Part shown: one piece after another, positions 1-9,247 of the stretch | Position numbering within the stretch: position 1 is the first letter of the stretch | Layout: the number at the start of each line of letters is the position of its first letter | NCBI RefSeq assembly: GCF_019968605.1 | Contig: NZ_CP082966.1 | Coordinates: 2,717,501-2,781,500 of the forward strand | Direction: 5' to 3' | DNA length: 64,000 nt | From: Polaribacter litorisediminis | GTDB lineage: Bacteria > Bacteroidota > Bacteroidia > Flavobacteriales > Flavobacteriaceae | Position numbers and translations under genes: made by a program | Notes under the pieces: generated by a model | The model's input: the letters and a program-made list of their open reading frames with translations, nothing else | Database searches by the model: none | What the model was told of the DNA's origin: nothing

Positions 1-1415
1 CTTTGCACCGTAGAAATTGTTGGTGCGTAGGTAGACGGGCGTCCAATTCCTAATTCTTCTAATTGTTTTACCAAAGAGGCTTCTGTAAATCTATATGGCG
101 GACTTGTAAAACGTTGTGTTGCGTTGATAAAAGTATAGTCTAAATTTTCATTTACCTTTAAATTTGGCAACATGCCTGCTTGCTCTTCATCCTCATTGTC
201 ATTCCCTTCTAAATAGACTTTTAAAAAACCTTCAAACTTAATCATTTCACCATTCGCAGTAAAAATTTTAGAATTCTCTGAATTCTCAATTTTAATATTG
301 GTTCTTTCTAATTGGGCATCACTCATTTGAGAAGCCAAGGTTCTTTTCCAAATTAAATCATACAATCTATTTTGATCGTATTCCGTATTAATGGAGTGCA
401 TTTTCATATTGGTTGGTCTAATTGCTTCGTGTGCCTCTTGTGCCCCTTTTGCTTTCGACTTAAAAATACGTTGTTTGCTATATTCTTTGCCGTAATAATT
501 ACTTATTTCTTCTTCTGCTGCATCTCTTGCATCTACGGATAAATTTACACTATCTGTTCTCATATAAGTAATTAAACCTGCCTCATACAATCGTTGTGCA
601 ACTTGCATGGTTTTTCCTACTGGGAAGCCTAATTTTCTTGAAGCCTCTTGTTGTAATGTTGACGTTGTAAAAGGCGCAGCTGGTGATTTTTTTGCTGGCT
701 TCTTTGTTAAATCAGCAATTTTAAAATTAGCTTTTGCGCATGATTTTAAGAAATTTTCTGCAGATTTTTTAGATTCAAAATTCTTTGGAATCGTCGCTTT
801 AAAAGTTTTTCCTTCATTATTAGAGAATTCAGCAACTACCTTATAATGTGTATCTGCCTTAAATTCTTGAATACTTCTTTCTTTTTCTACAATTAAGCGC
901 ACAGCAACAGATTGCACTCTACCTGCAGACAAGCCTCCTTTTACTTTTCGCCATAAAACAGGCGACAACTCGTACCCAACAAGTCTGTCTAAAACCCTAC
1001 GTGCTTGTTGTGCATTTACCATATTATAATCGATATCTCTCGGATTTTCGACTGCCTTTAAAATAGCTTTCTTCGTTATTTCATGAAAAACAATACGTTT
1101 TGTATTTTCTTCTTTTAACGCTAATTGCTCTTTTAAATGCCATGCAATAGCTTCTCCTTCTCGATCCTCATCACTCGCTAACCAAACCGTTTTTGCTTTC
1201 TTTGCTAATGTTTTTAATTTTTTTACGATCGCTTTTTTATCATCAGAAACTATATATTTAGGACTAAAATCTCCCTCTACATCAATACCTAATTCCTTTG
1301 AGGGTAAATCTGCAATATGACCATAACTAGATTCTACTTGAAAATCTTTTCCAAGAAACTTCTCGATGGTTTTTGCCTTTGCTGGTGACTCTACAATTAC
1401 TAAATTCTTTGCCAT
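1..1415 (-). CDS. topA: DNA topoisomerase I (5' part; gene runs off the left edge)
   Basis: Type IA topoisomerase, which relaxes negative supercoils by nicking one strand through a tyrosine. The protein opens with MAKNLVIVESPAKAKT, the TOPRIM nucleotide-binding segment, followed by the acidic ASDEDREGEA motif. The catalytic tyrosine is Tyr284 in LITYMRTDS. About 471 codons are visible; the C-terminal domains lie outside the window. The ATG at 1413-1415 is the natural start because the TOPRIM motif begins a few residues later. The gene is divergent from miaB, and a TAnnTTTG element (1468-1475, minus) lies in the shared upstream region. Family assignment is secure. Confidence 0.97.
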   Translation of the reverse strand, partial: MAKNLVIVESPAKAKTIEKFLGKDFQVESSYGHIADLPSKELGIDVEGDFSPKYIVSDDKKAIVKKLKTLAKKAKTVWLASDEDREGEAIAWHLKEQLALKEENTKRIVFHEITKKAILKAVENPRDIDYNMVNAQQARRVLDRLVGYELSPVLWRKVKGGLSAGRVQSVAVRLIVEKERSIQEFKADTHYKVVAEFSNNEGKTFKATIPKNFESKKSAENFLKSCAKANFKIADLTKKPAKKSPAAPFTTSTLQQEASRKLGFPVGKTMQVAQRLYEAGLITYMRTDSVNLSVDARDAAEEEISNYYGKEYSKQRIFKSKAKGAQEAHEAIRPTNMKMHSINTEYDQNRLYDLIWKRTLASQMSDAQLERTNIKIENSENSKIFTANGEMIKFEGFLKVYLEGNDNEDEEQAGMLPNLKVNENLDYTFINATQRFTSPPYRFTEASLVKQLEELGIGRPSTYAPTISTVQ

Positions 1416-1467
1416 ATCTCTCTTTTTATTACCTAAAACACAACATTAACTGCCTGTGTAAAGATTG

Positions 1468-1475
1468 CAAAAGTA
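1468..1475 (-). promoter_or_regulatory. Probable topA promoter -7 element
   Basis: On the minus strand this reads TACTTTTG, an exact match to the Bacteroidota TAnnTTTG element, about 50 bases before the topA ATG. I see no clear TTG at the -33 position, so the call rests on the -7 element and its location. Confidence 0.4.
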
Positions 1476-1556
1476 TGTAGTTTTTTTTTATAAAAAATTT
1501 TTTGTTTGATTTTCTACTTATATTTAACAGAAATACATTAGATTTTTTCTGCCAAT

Positions 1557-1590
1557 TTGTCATAAAAATTCAAATTTGGTTGTACCTTTG
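1557..1590 (+). promoter_or_regulatory. Promoter of miaB
   Basis: TTG (1557-1559), 23 bases, then TACCTTTG (1583-1590) matches the Bacteroidota promoter pattern. Transcription would begin near 1596. That leaves almost no leader before the ATG at 1602 and about 20 bases before the ATG at 1617, so it argues for the later start. Confidence 0.6.
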
Positions 1591-1616
1591 TAGTTCTTGA
1601 AATGATACAATATTTG

Positions 1617-3071
1617 ATGGAACACGTAGAAAAAATTATCGACGAAAAAATACAAGGAAAAGCCCTTGTAACCGAAAATAAAAAAGAAAACACTAAAAAA
1701 TTATTTATAGAAAGCTATGGCTGTCAAATGAATATGAACGATAGTGAAATAGTTGCCGCTATTTTAGACAAAGAAGGTTACAACACTACACAGATACTTG
1801 AAGAAGCAGATTTAGTTTTGGTAAACACCTGCTCTATTCGTGAAAAAGCAGAAACTTCGGTTCGTAAAAGATTGCAAAAATACAATGCTGTAAAACAAGT
1901 TAATAAAAAAATGAAAGTAGGCGTTTTAGGCTGCATGGCAGAACGTTTAAAAGAAAAATTTTTAGAAGAAGAAAAAATTGTTGATCTGGTTGTAGGACCG
2001 GATGCCTATAAAGATTTACCAAATTTATTAGAGGAGGTGTATGAAGGCAGAGATGCGGTTAATGTTATTTTATCTAAAGATGAAACTTATGGTGATATTT
2101 CTCCTGTTCGCTTAAATTCTAATGGCGTTACTGCATTTGTTTCGATTACACGTGGCTGTGATAATATGTGTACGTTTTGTGTTGTTCCTTTTACACGTGG
2201 GCGAGAAAGAAGCAGAGATCCGAAAAGTATTTTAGAAGAAATTCAATCGATGGTGGATAAAAACTTCAAAGAAATTACATTATTAGGTCAGAATGTAGAT
2301 AGCTTTTTATGGTATGGTGGCGGTCTAAAAAAAGATTTTAAGAAAGCTTCCGAAATGGCGCAAGCCACTGCTGTTGGTTTTGCAGAGTTGTTAGATATGT
2401 GTGCCACAAAGTTCCCAAAAACACGTTTTCGCTTTTCAACATCTAATCCACAAGATATGAGTTTAGAGGTGATTCACGTCATGGCAAAACATAAAAATAT
2501 TTGTAAATATTTACATCTACCTGTTCAGAGTGGCAGTAATGCCATGCTAAAAGCAATGAATAGACAACATACCCGTGAAGAATACAAAACATTAGTAGAT
2601 AATATTTTTAAGATTGTTCCAGAAATGTCTTTATCGCAAGATATGATTGTTGGTTTTTGCGGAGAAACAGAAGAAGATCATCAAGATACTTTAGAGTTAA
2701 TGAAATATGTAAAATATGATTTTGGTTTTATGTTTGCCTATTCTGAAAGACCAGGAACTTTAGCCGGAAAAAAGATGAAAGATGATGTGCCTTTTGCGGT
2801 AAAAAAACGCAGACTGCAAGAAGTTATCGATTTACAACAAGAGCACGCATTGTATAGAACACAACAACATTTAGGGAAAATAGAAGAATTTTTAATCGAA
2901 GGTACTTCAAAGAAAAATCCGAATGAATGGAAAGGCAGAAACACACAAAATACAGTTGCTGTTTTTGCAAAAGACGAGTATCAATTAGGAGATTTTGTAA
3001 TGGTAAAAATTGAAGATTGTACTTCTGCTACTTTAAAAGGAACTGTTGTTGGGTATTCAGATAATAATTAA
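1617..3071 (+). CDS. miaB: tRNA-2-methylthio-N6-dimethylallyladenosine synthase
   Basis: Radical SAM methylthiotransferase that adds a methylthio group to i6A37 of tRNAs reading UNN codons. The N-terminal MTTase domain holds three cluster cysteines (in ESYGCQMN, VNTCSIRE and LGCMAERL). The radical SAM motif RGCDNMCTFC has Cys181, Cys185 and Cys188, and a TRAM RNA-binding domain closes the protein. An in-frame ATG at 1602 would add five residues, but the promoter at 1557-1590 favours 1617. The protein is 484 aa, normal for Bacteroidota MiaB. A sigma-54 activator gene follows on the same strand after a repeat-bearing gap. Confidence 0.96.
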   Translation: MEHVEKIIDEKIQGKALVTENKKENTKKLFIESYGCQMNMNDSEIVAAILDKEGYNTTQILEEADLVLVNTCSIREKAETSVRKRLQKYNAVKQVNKKMKVGVLGCMAERLKEKFLEEEKIVDLVVGPDAYKDLPNLLEEVYEGRDAVNVILSKDETYGDISPVRLNSNGVTAFVSITRGCDNMCTFCVVPFTRGRERSRDPKSILEEIQSMVDKNFKEITLLGQNVDSFLWYGGGLKKDFKKASEMAQATAVGFAELLDMCATKFPKTRFRFSTSNPQDMSLEVIHVMAKHKNICKYLHLPVQSGSNAMLKAMNRQHTREEYKTLVDNIFKIVPEMSLSQDMIVGFCGETEEDHQDTLELMKYVKYDFGFMFAYSERPGTLAGKKMKDDVPFAVKKRRLQEVIDLQQEHALYRTQQHLGKIEEFLIEGTSKKNPNEWKGRNTQNTVAVFAKDEYQLGDFVMVKIEDCTSATLKGTVVGYSDNN

Positions 3072-3072
3072 A

Positions 3073-3108
3073 ACCCCATCCTTAATCCTTCCCTAGAAAA
3101 GGAAGCGA
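3073..3108. repeat. Palindromic repeat after miaB (CCATCC...family)
   Basis: A CCATCCTTAATCC-type arm is followed by a CTTCC...GGAAG palindrome (3088-3105), two bases after the miaB stop. It shares the arm and core with the elements at 6637-6666 and inside leuS. The palindrome is imperfect, with an 8-base loop. Confidence 0.6.
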
Positions 3109-3188
3109 TTATGAAATAAAATAAAAAGGAGGCAAGACGTCTTAGATTTAGGGAAAATTAAAACATAAAGTAGATAACACAAGAGTAT

Positions 3189-3216
3189 TTTCCCCTTTGG
3201 GGAAATTAAAAGGGGG
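3189..3216. repeat. Palindromic repeat in the leader of the sigma-54 activator
   Basis: A perfect palindrome TTTCCCC-TTT-GGGGAAA (3189-3205) is followed by a G-rich tail (3211-3216) that ends just before the ATG at 3220. It belongs to the same family as the leuS-internal copies. The rest of 3109-3188 shows no gene or clear signal. Confidence 0.7.
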
Positions 3217-3219
3217 AAT

Positions 3220-4443
3220 ATGGAAAACATACAAGCAATAAAACAACGTTTCGGAATTATCGGTAACGATATTCATCTTAATAGAGCTTTAGAAAAAGCG
3301 GTAAGAGTTGCTCCTACAGATATTTCTGTGTTAGTTACCGGAGAAAGTGGTGTTGGTAAAGAGAGTATTCCTAAAATTATACATTCTTTATCTCACAGAA
3401 AACATGCAAAATATATTGCTGTAAACTGTGGAGCCATTCCTGAAGGAACGATTGATAGTGAATTATTTGGCCACGAAAAAGGTGCTTTTACGGGCGCAAC
3501 CCAAGACCGAAAAGGATATTTTGAAGTTACAGACGGTGGTACCATTTTTTTAGATGAGGTAGGCGAATTACCTTTAACCACCCAAGTACGTTTATTGCGG
3601 GTTTTAGAAAACGGAGAATTTATAAAAGTAGGTTCATCAAAAGTCATCAAAACAAATGTTAGAATTGTAGCGGCAACCAATGTTAATATGCAAACTGCCA
3701 TTGAAAAGGAAAAATTTAGAGAAGATTTATACTATAGATTGAGTACTGTAGAAATTCATTTACCTCCTTTAAGAGAACGAAATGAAGATATTCATTTATT
3801 GTTTCGAAAATTCGCATCCGATTTTGCTCAAAAATACAGAATGCCTTCTATTCGATTGGATGAAAACGCTGTGAGCATCTTATTAAATTATCGTTTTCCG
3901 GGGAATATTCGTCAATTAAAAAATTTAGCAGAACAAATTTCTGTGATTGAAGAAACGAGAGTAGTTTCTGCATTAAAACTGCAACAATATTTACCAAATA
4001 ATAAAGGAAATTTTCCGGCAGTAATTGGTGGTAAAAAAGAAAATGATTTTTCTACAGAGCGCGATATCATGTATAAAATTTTATTTGATATGCGAAATGA
4101 CATTAATGATCTAAAAAAACTGACGTTAGATTTAATGAAAAACGGAAATACCGAAGAAGTGCAAGAAGAAAATCATCAGTTGTTAGAAAAAATTTATAGC
4201 AATCAAGAATTAAAAGATAACGATATTGAAGTTTTAAAAATTCCACAAAATTCATCCGCAGAAAAAGAATACGATTTTATAGAAACCATTGAAGAAGATG
4301 AATCTTTATCTTTACAAGACAAGGAAATTGAAATGATTAAAAAGTCGCTCGAAAAAAATAATAATAAACGTAAATTAGCGGCAAAAGAGTTAGGGATTTC
4401 TGAAAGAACTCTTTACAGAAAAATTAAACAATACGATTTATAA
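3220..4443 (+). CDS. Sigma-54 interacting transcriptional activator (no receiver domain)
   Basis: AAA+ bacterial enhancer-binding protein that uses ATP to open sigma-54 RNA polymerase complexes. Walker A GESGVGKE is at 41-48, the sigma-54 contact loop GAFTGA is at 88-93, and a Walker B-like GGTIFLDEVGELPL follows. A Fis-type helix-turn-helix lies at the C-terminus (about 375-405). The AAA+ domain starts within the first 15 residues, so there is no N-terminal receiver, GAF or PAS domain; a charged stretch (about 270-370) links ATPase and DNA-binding parts. It sits between miaB and lptE, a gene order I associate with flavobacteria. The signal it senses and its targets cannot be read from the sequence. 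Confidence 0.93.
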   Translation: MENIQAIKQRFGIIGNDIHLNRALEKAVRVAPTDISVLVTGESGVGKESIPKIIHSLSHRKHAKYIAVNCGAIPEGTIDSELFGHEKGAFTGATQDRKGYFEVTDGGTIFLDEVGELPLTTQVRLLRVLENGEFIKVGSSKVIKTNVRIVAATNVNMQTAIEKEKFREDLYYRLSTVEIHLPPLRERNEDIHLLFRKFASDFAQKYRMPSIRLDENAVSILLNYRFPGNIRQLKNLAEQISVIEETRVVSALKLQQYLPNNKGNFPAVIGGKKENDFSTERDIMYKILFDMRNDINDLKKLTLDLMKNGNTEEVQEENHQLLEKIYSNQELKDNDIEVLKIPQNSSAEKEYDFIETIEEDESLSLQDKEIEMIKKSLEKNNNKRKLAAKELGISERTLYRKIKQYDL

Positions 4444-4480
4444 ACGAATATAATTGTTAACTCTAGTATCCGTTCAAATG

Positions 4481-4501
4481 ATTTCGATTTTTCATCGAAA
4501 T
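4481..4501 (+). other. Hairpin after the sigma-54 activator
   Basis: ATTTCGAT, a 5-base loop and ATCGAAAT form an 8-bp stem between the activator and lptE. No T-run follows, so it is a weak terminator candidate or a processing or stability hairpin rather than a clear terminator. Confidence 0.35.
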
Positions 4502-4555
4502 TGTAACCAGAACTTTGTAAAAACTATTGAAATACTGAATTACAAATAATTAAAA

Positions 4556-5053
4556 ATGAAAAAAATAATTTTATCACTACTAATTATGACAACTTTAATT
4601 GGTTGCGGAGCATATTCCTTTACAGGCGGAAATACAGGTGATGCAAAAACAATTCAAATTGATTTTTTTCCGAACCAAGCACCCTTAGTAGAACCTGTTT
4701 TAACGCAACGTTTTACAAATGATTTACAAGATTTATTTACACGTCAAACCAATTTAACCTTAACGCCTTCTAATGGCGATTTATATTTCAGCGGAGAAAT
4801 AACCGGTTTTAGAGTAACGCCAATGAGCGGAACCTCTGATCAAACTGCGGCGCAAAACAGATTAACCGTTACCGTTAATGTTCGTTTTGTAAATAAACTA
4901 GTAGAAAAAGATGATTTTGAAAAAACATTTTCTTTCTATTCTGATTTTGATGCCAATGCTCAATTAACAGGGGGTGTTTTAGACGCTGCTTTAGATGAAA
5001 TTGTAGAACGACTTACGCAAGATATTTTTAATGCATCGGTTGCAAAGTGGTAA
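4556..5053 (+). CDS. lptE: LptE-like LPS-assembly lipoprotein
   Basis: Outer-membrane lipoprotein expected to plug LptD and help place lipopolysaccharide in the outer leaflet. A lipoprotein signal with LIGC puts the lipidated Cys at 17, followed by GAYSFTGG, typical of Bacteroidota LptE. The 165-aa length and the late helix-rich end (ALDEIVERLTQDIFN) fit the family. The position between the sigma-54 activator and secG is a common flavobacterial arrangement. The family is divergent, so the name rests on lipoprotein character, motif feel and synteny. Confidence 0.85.
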   Translation: MKKIILSLLIMTTLIGCGAYSFTGGNTGDAKTIQIDFFPNQAPLVEPVLTQRFTNDLQDLFTRQTNLTLTPSNGDLYFSGEITGFRVTPMSGTSDQTAAQNRLTVTVNVRFVNKLVEKDDFEKTFSFYSDFDANAQLTGGVLDAALDEIVERLTQDIFNASVAKW

Positions 5054-5086
5054 AATAATTCAAAATTTATTATTTAAAAGTACAAG

Positions 5087-5848
5087 TTGAAAACAGCTAA
5101 TTTTATCAATCTATTAAAAAACGAATCTAAAATTGAGCACGAAACTACGGCTGAATTGAGATCGATTGTTGAAAATTTTCCATATTTTCAGAGCGCGAGA
5201 GCCCTGTATATAAAAGGATTAAACAATCAAGATAGTTTTAAATACAATAAAGAATTAAAAGTAACAGCGGCGTGCACAACAGACAGAGCTGTTTTGTTTG
5301 ATTTTATTACATCCAAAGAATTTAAGAATTCAGAAGTTATTCAAAAACCCACTGTGCAAACAGTTTCTCAAGAAAAAGTAATTCCTGTTGAAATAGAAAC
5401 TGAACCAGTTTTAACACCGATTAAAAATACTGAAGAAACTGAACAAGTTTTAGAAGTTGGCAAACCTATTCCTTTTTCAGAATCAGAAAATTATTCTTTT
5501 AATCAATGGCTGCAACTTTCTACAAAAAAAACAATCAACAGAAAAGTATCGCACGAAAATAAAAAAGAAAAAGTTAATGATACTATAGAAATTATTGAAA
5601 AGTTTATTCAAAATAACCCAAAAATAAAACCCCTTTCTAAAGACAAAAGTATTGCTATTTCAATTACGAAAAACAAACAAGATTCTTCTTTAATGACAGA
5701 GACTTTAGCCAAAGTGTATCTAGAGCAAAAGAAGTACGAAAACGCTAAGCAAGCATACCGAATATTAAGTTTGAAATATCCAGAAAAAAGTGGTTTCTTT
5801 GCAGACCAAATTAAAAGAATACAAATTTTACAAAAAAATAAATTATGA
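5087..5848 (+). CDS. Hypothetical protein with C-terminal TPR-like repeat
   Basis: A 253-aa protein of unknown function. The N-terminus (FINLLKNESKIEHETTAELR) resembles a conserved flavobacterial cytoplasmic protein found beside secG. The middle is charged and low in complexity, and residues about 200-240 (ETLAKVYLEQKKYENAKQAY) read as a tetratricopeptide helix pair, suggesting protein binding. There is no signal peptide. The start appears to be TTG at 5087, since no ATG precedes the conserved N-terminus. The stop overlaps the secG start (ATGA), indicating translational coupling. Confidence 0.8.
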   Translation: MKTANFINLLKNESKIEHETTAELRSIVENFPYFQSARALYIKGLNNQDSFKYNKELKVTAACTTDRAVLFDFITSKEFKNSEVIQKPTVQTVSQEKVIPVEIETEPVLTPIKNTEETEQVLEVGKPIPFSESENYSFNQWLQLSTKKTINRKVSHENKKEKVNDTIEIIEKFIQNNPKIKPLSKDKSIAISITKNKQDSSLMTETLAKVYLEQKKYENAKQAYRILSLKYPEKSGFFADQIKRIQILQKNKL

Positions 5849-6168
5849 GTTATACAGCATTTTTAATCCTAATCTTGGTTGTAGCAGTCGCTTTAATATT
5901 AATCGTTATGGTACAAAATCCAAAAGGAGGAGGCTTATCCTCTTCATTTGGTGGTGGTGGAGCACAGTCTTTAGGAGGTGTACAAAACACAAACAATTTT
6001 TTAGACAGAACAACCTGGACATTGGCTATAGCTATGTTTGCTTTAATTTTATTAGCAAATTTTGCAATTCCTAGAGAAGGTGATAACAATGTTAATTTAG
6101 ACAACACTTTAGAAGGAACGGCTCCGATAGAAAACACAGTTCCCGCAGGAAACGATAGCATTCAATAA
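5845..6168 (+). CDS. secG: Preprotein translocase subunit SecG
   Basis: Small SecYEG subunit that assists SecA-driven protein export through the inner membrane. Two membrane segments (about 3-24 and 52-72) flank a Gly/Ser-rich loop containing VQNPKGGGLSS, the SecG signature. The acidic C-terminal tail is usual in Bacteroidota. It overlaps the TPR-like gene by four bases and is followed by a strong terminator, so it ends the lptE-TPR-secG unit. Confidence 0.95.
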   Translation: MSYTAFLILILVVAVALILIVMVQNPKGGGLSSSFGGGGAQSLGGVQNTNNFLDRTTWTLAIAMFALILLANFAIPREGDNNVNLDNTLEGTAPIENTVPAGNDSIQ

Positions 6169-6190
6169 TACCATAGTATACAAATTACAA

Positions 6191-6224
6191 AATGCCAACG
6201 TAAATGACACGTTGGCATTTTTTT
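6191..6224 (+). terminator. Rho-independent terminator after secG
   Basis: AATGCCAACG (6191-6200) pairs with CGTTGGCATT (6210-6219) around a 9-base loop, followed by a T-run. It separates the secG unit from groES. Confidence 0.9.
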
Positions 6225-6361
6225 ATGCAGTAATTTTAGCTTAAAAAATCAATGAAAGCAAAATTGTCAGTTTTAAACTATTGGCATAATTACTGTTTAT
6301 TTGAACTAAAAATTATTAATTAATCAATCTATTATATATAGGTTAAAATTTATAAATAAAC

Positions 6362-6637
6362 ATGGGATTAAACATTAAGCCTTTAGCAGACAGAGTTCTT
6401 GTAGAACCTGCACCAGCAGAAACAACAACAGCATCTGGATTAATCATACCAGACAACGCAAAAGAGAAACCTCAAAAAGGAACTGTTGTAGCTGTAGGAA
6501 GTGGTAAAATAGATGAACCATTAACGGTTAAAGTCGGTGATACCGTACTATATGGTAAATATGCAGGTACAGACTTAAAATTAGAAGGAAAGGATTATTT
6601 AATGATGCGTGAATCTGATATTTTAGCGATTATCTAG
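6362..6637 (+). CDS. groES: Co-chaperonin GroES
   Basis: The 10-kDa lid of the GroEL chaperonin; it forms a seven-membered ring that closes the folding chamber. The 91-aa protein has the N-terminal [11 protein letters not shown] strand and a mobile-loop region ([18 protein letters not shown]). No CIRCE operator is visible upstream. The stop is followed at once by a palindromic repeat (6637-6666) that lies between groES and groEL, making a 119-bp gap in what is normally a tight operon. Confidence 0.97.
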   Translation: MGLNIKPLADRVLVEPAPAETTTASGLIIPDNAKEKPQKGTVVAVGSGKIDEPLTVKVGDTVLYGKYAGTDLKLEGKDYLMMRESDILAII

Positions 6638-6666
6638 CCCATCCTAACCTTCCTGAAGGGAAGGAA
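6637..6666. repeat. Palindromic repeat between groES and groEL
   Basis: CCCATCCTAACC is followed by CCTTCC...GGAAGG (6648-6664), beginning at the last base of the groES stop codon. It has the same arm and palindrome layout as the leuS-internal copies. Transcribed, it would form a hairpin between the two chaperonin genes. Confidence 0.7.
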
Positions 6667-6706
6667 AACTAACCGAAAAAAAATAAAAACAAATATTTGT
6701 TCCGAG

Positions 6707-8391
<1,685 letters not shown>

Positions 8392-8467
8392 TGGATAATC
8401 GCTATAAATAATTAGCTTACTCTTGTTTTTTAAATGTAAGTTGATCTTCTTTTTAGAATTATAAAAG

Positions 8468-8498
8468 TCCGTTAGAATTAATTTTCTAACGGATTTTT
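8468..8498 (+). terminator. Terminator after groEL
   Basis: TCCGTTAGAA (8468-8477) and TTCTAACGGA (8484-8493) form a 10-bp stem with a 6-base loop, followed by a T-run. Confidence 0.88.
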
Positions 8499-8558
8499 AA
8501 TTTCTTGAATCTAGCAATTATAAAAATTATTTAATGGTATAATTACAATCAGATATTT

Positions 8559-8566
8559 TAACTTTG
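8559..8566 (+). promoter_or_regulatory. Promoter -7 element of the GAF-domain gene
   Basis: TAACTTTG matches TAnnTTTG, about 60 bases before the ATG at 8626 and downstream of the groEL terminator. No good TTG is seen at -33. Confidence 0.45.
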
Positions 8567-8625
8567 TACTATAATATTTTTAGTCAATTTTTGAGTAAAA
8601 AATAAATTAATTCGAGTTTAAAATT

Positions 8626-9081
8626 ATGAATATACCAGTTTTATCAAAAGAAATAGATCAAATTATAGCTAGTTCATCCCATAAAAAAGAAAAACTACAA
8701 GCTATTTGCGATTATTTAGAAAGTGAAATATCGTATTATGATTGGGTAGGGTTTTATTTTAAAAATGGTGAGAAAGATGAACTAAAATTAGCACAATATA
8801 CTGGCGAAGAAACCGAACATACCATCATTCCTTTTGGTAAGGGCATTTGCGGACAAGTTGCCGTTAGTAATAAAAATTTTGTGGTTCAAGATGTTGCTGA
8901 ACAAGACAATTATATTTCTTGTGGTTGGAAAGTAAAATCTGAAATTGTGATTCCCATTTTTGTGAATGGAGAAAATATTGGGCAAATAGATATTGATTCG
9001 CATACTGCCAATACTTTTACAGATAATGACACTGTTTTATTGGAATATGTTTGCAAAAAAGTGGCTACCATTTTACAATAA
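8626..9081 (+). CDS. GAF-domain protein, free methionine-(R)-sulfoxide reductase-like
   Basis: A single GAF domain of 151 aa. It resembles fRMsr enzymes, which reduce free Met-R-sulfoxide. Two of the three family cysteines are present: Cys75 in GKGICG and Cys99 in YISCGWKVKSEIVIP, the equivalent of the catalytic position. The middle cysteine found in E. coli and yeast enzymes is not seen near residue 85. Activity is therefore likely but not certain. The gene is monocistronic, lying between the groEL terminator and the purH promoter. Confidence 0.8.
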   Translation: MNIPVLSKEIDQIIASSSHKKEKLQAICDYLESEISYYDWVGFYFKNGEKDELKLAQYTGEETEHTIIPFGKGICGQVAVSNKNFVVQDVAEQDNYISCGWKVKSEIVIPIFVNGENIGQIDIDSHTANTFTDNDTVLLEYVCKKVATILQ

Positions 9082-9193
9082 ATTGCAATGAATTATCGAA
9101 TTAAAAGAGAATAAAACGTAAAGAATACTTTAAATTATAAATGAATACTTATTTTTTTGTTAATTACTCTCTTATTTTGTTACTATCTTTTTA

Positions 9194-9224
9194 TTGTAGT
9201 TCTTTTAATGTTTGTTTAGTTTTG
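9194..9224 (+). promoter_or_regulatory. Promoter of purH
   Basis: TTG (9194-9196), 20 bases, then TAGTTTTG (9217-9224) is a full match to the Bacteroidota promoter, ending 23 bases before the ATG at 9248. Confidence 0.65.
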
Positions 9225-9247
9225 CATGCTTAACAAGACAATAACTA

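Noticed and set aside
607..846. Plus-strand open frame opposite topA
   Set aside because: It lies antisense to the conserved topoisomerase coding sequence and has no features of its own.
5790..6074. Open frame overlapping the TPR-like gene and secG in another frame
   Set aside because: secG is clear by membrane layout and motif; this is its shadow.
6268..6300. Sigma-54 (-24/-12) promoter before groES
   Set aside because: TTGGCATAATTACTGT resembles the pattern only in TTGGCA; the -12 part lacks TTGC, so I do not support it.
6225..6361. CIRCE heat-shock operator upstream of groES
   Set aside because: No TTAGCACTC-N9-GAGTGCTAA inverted repeat is present.
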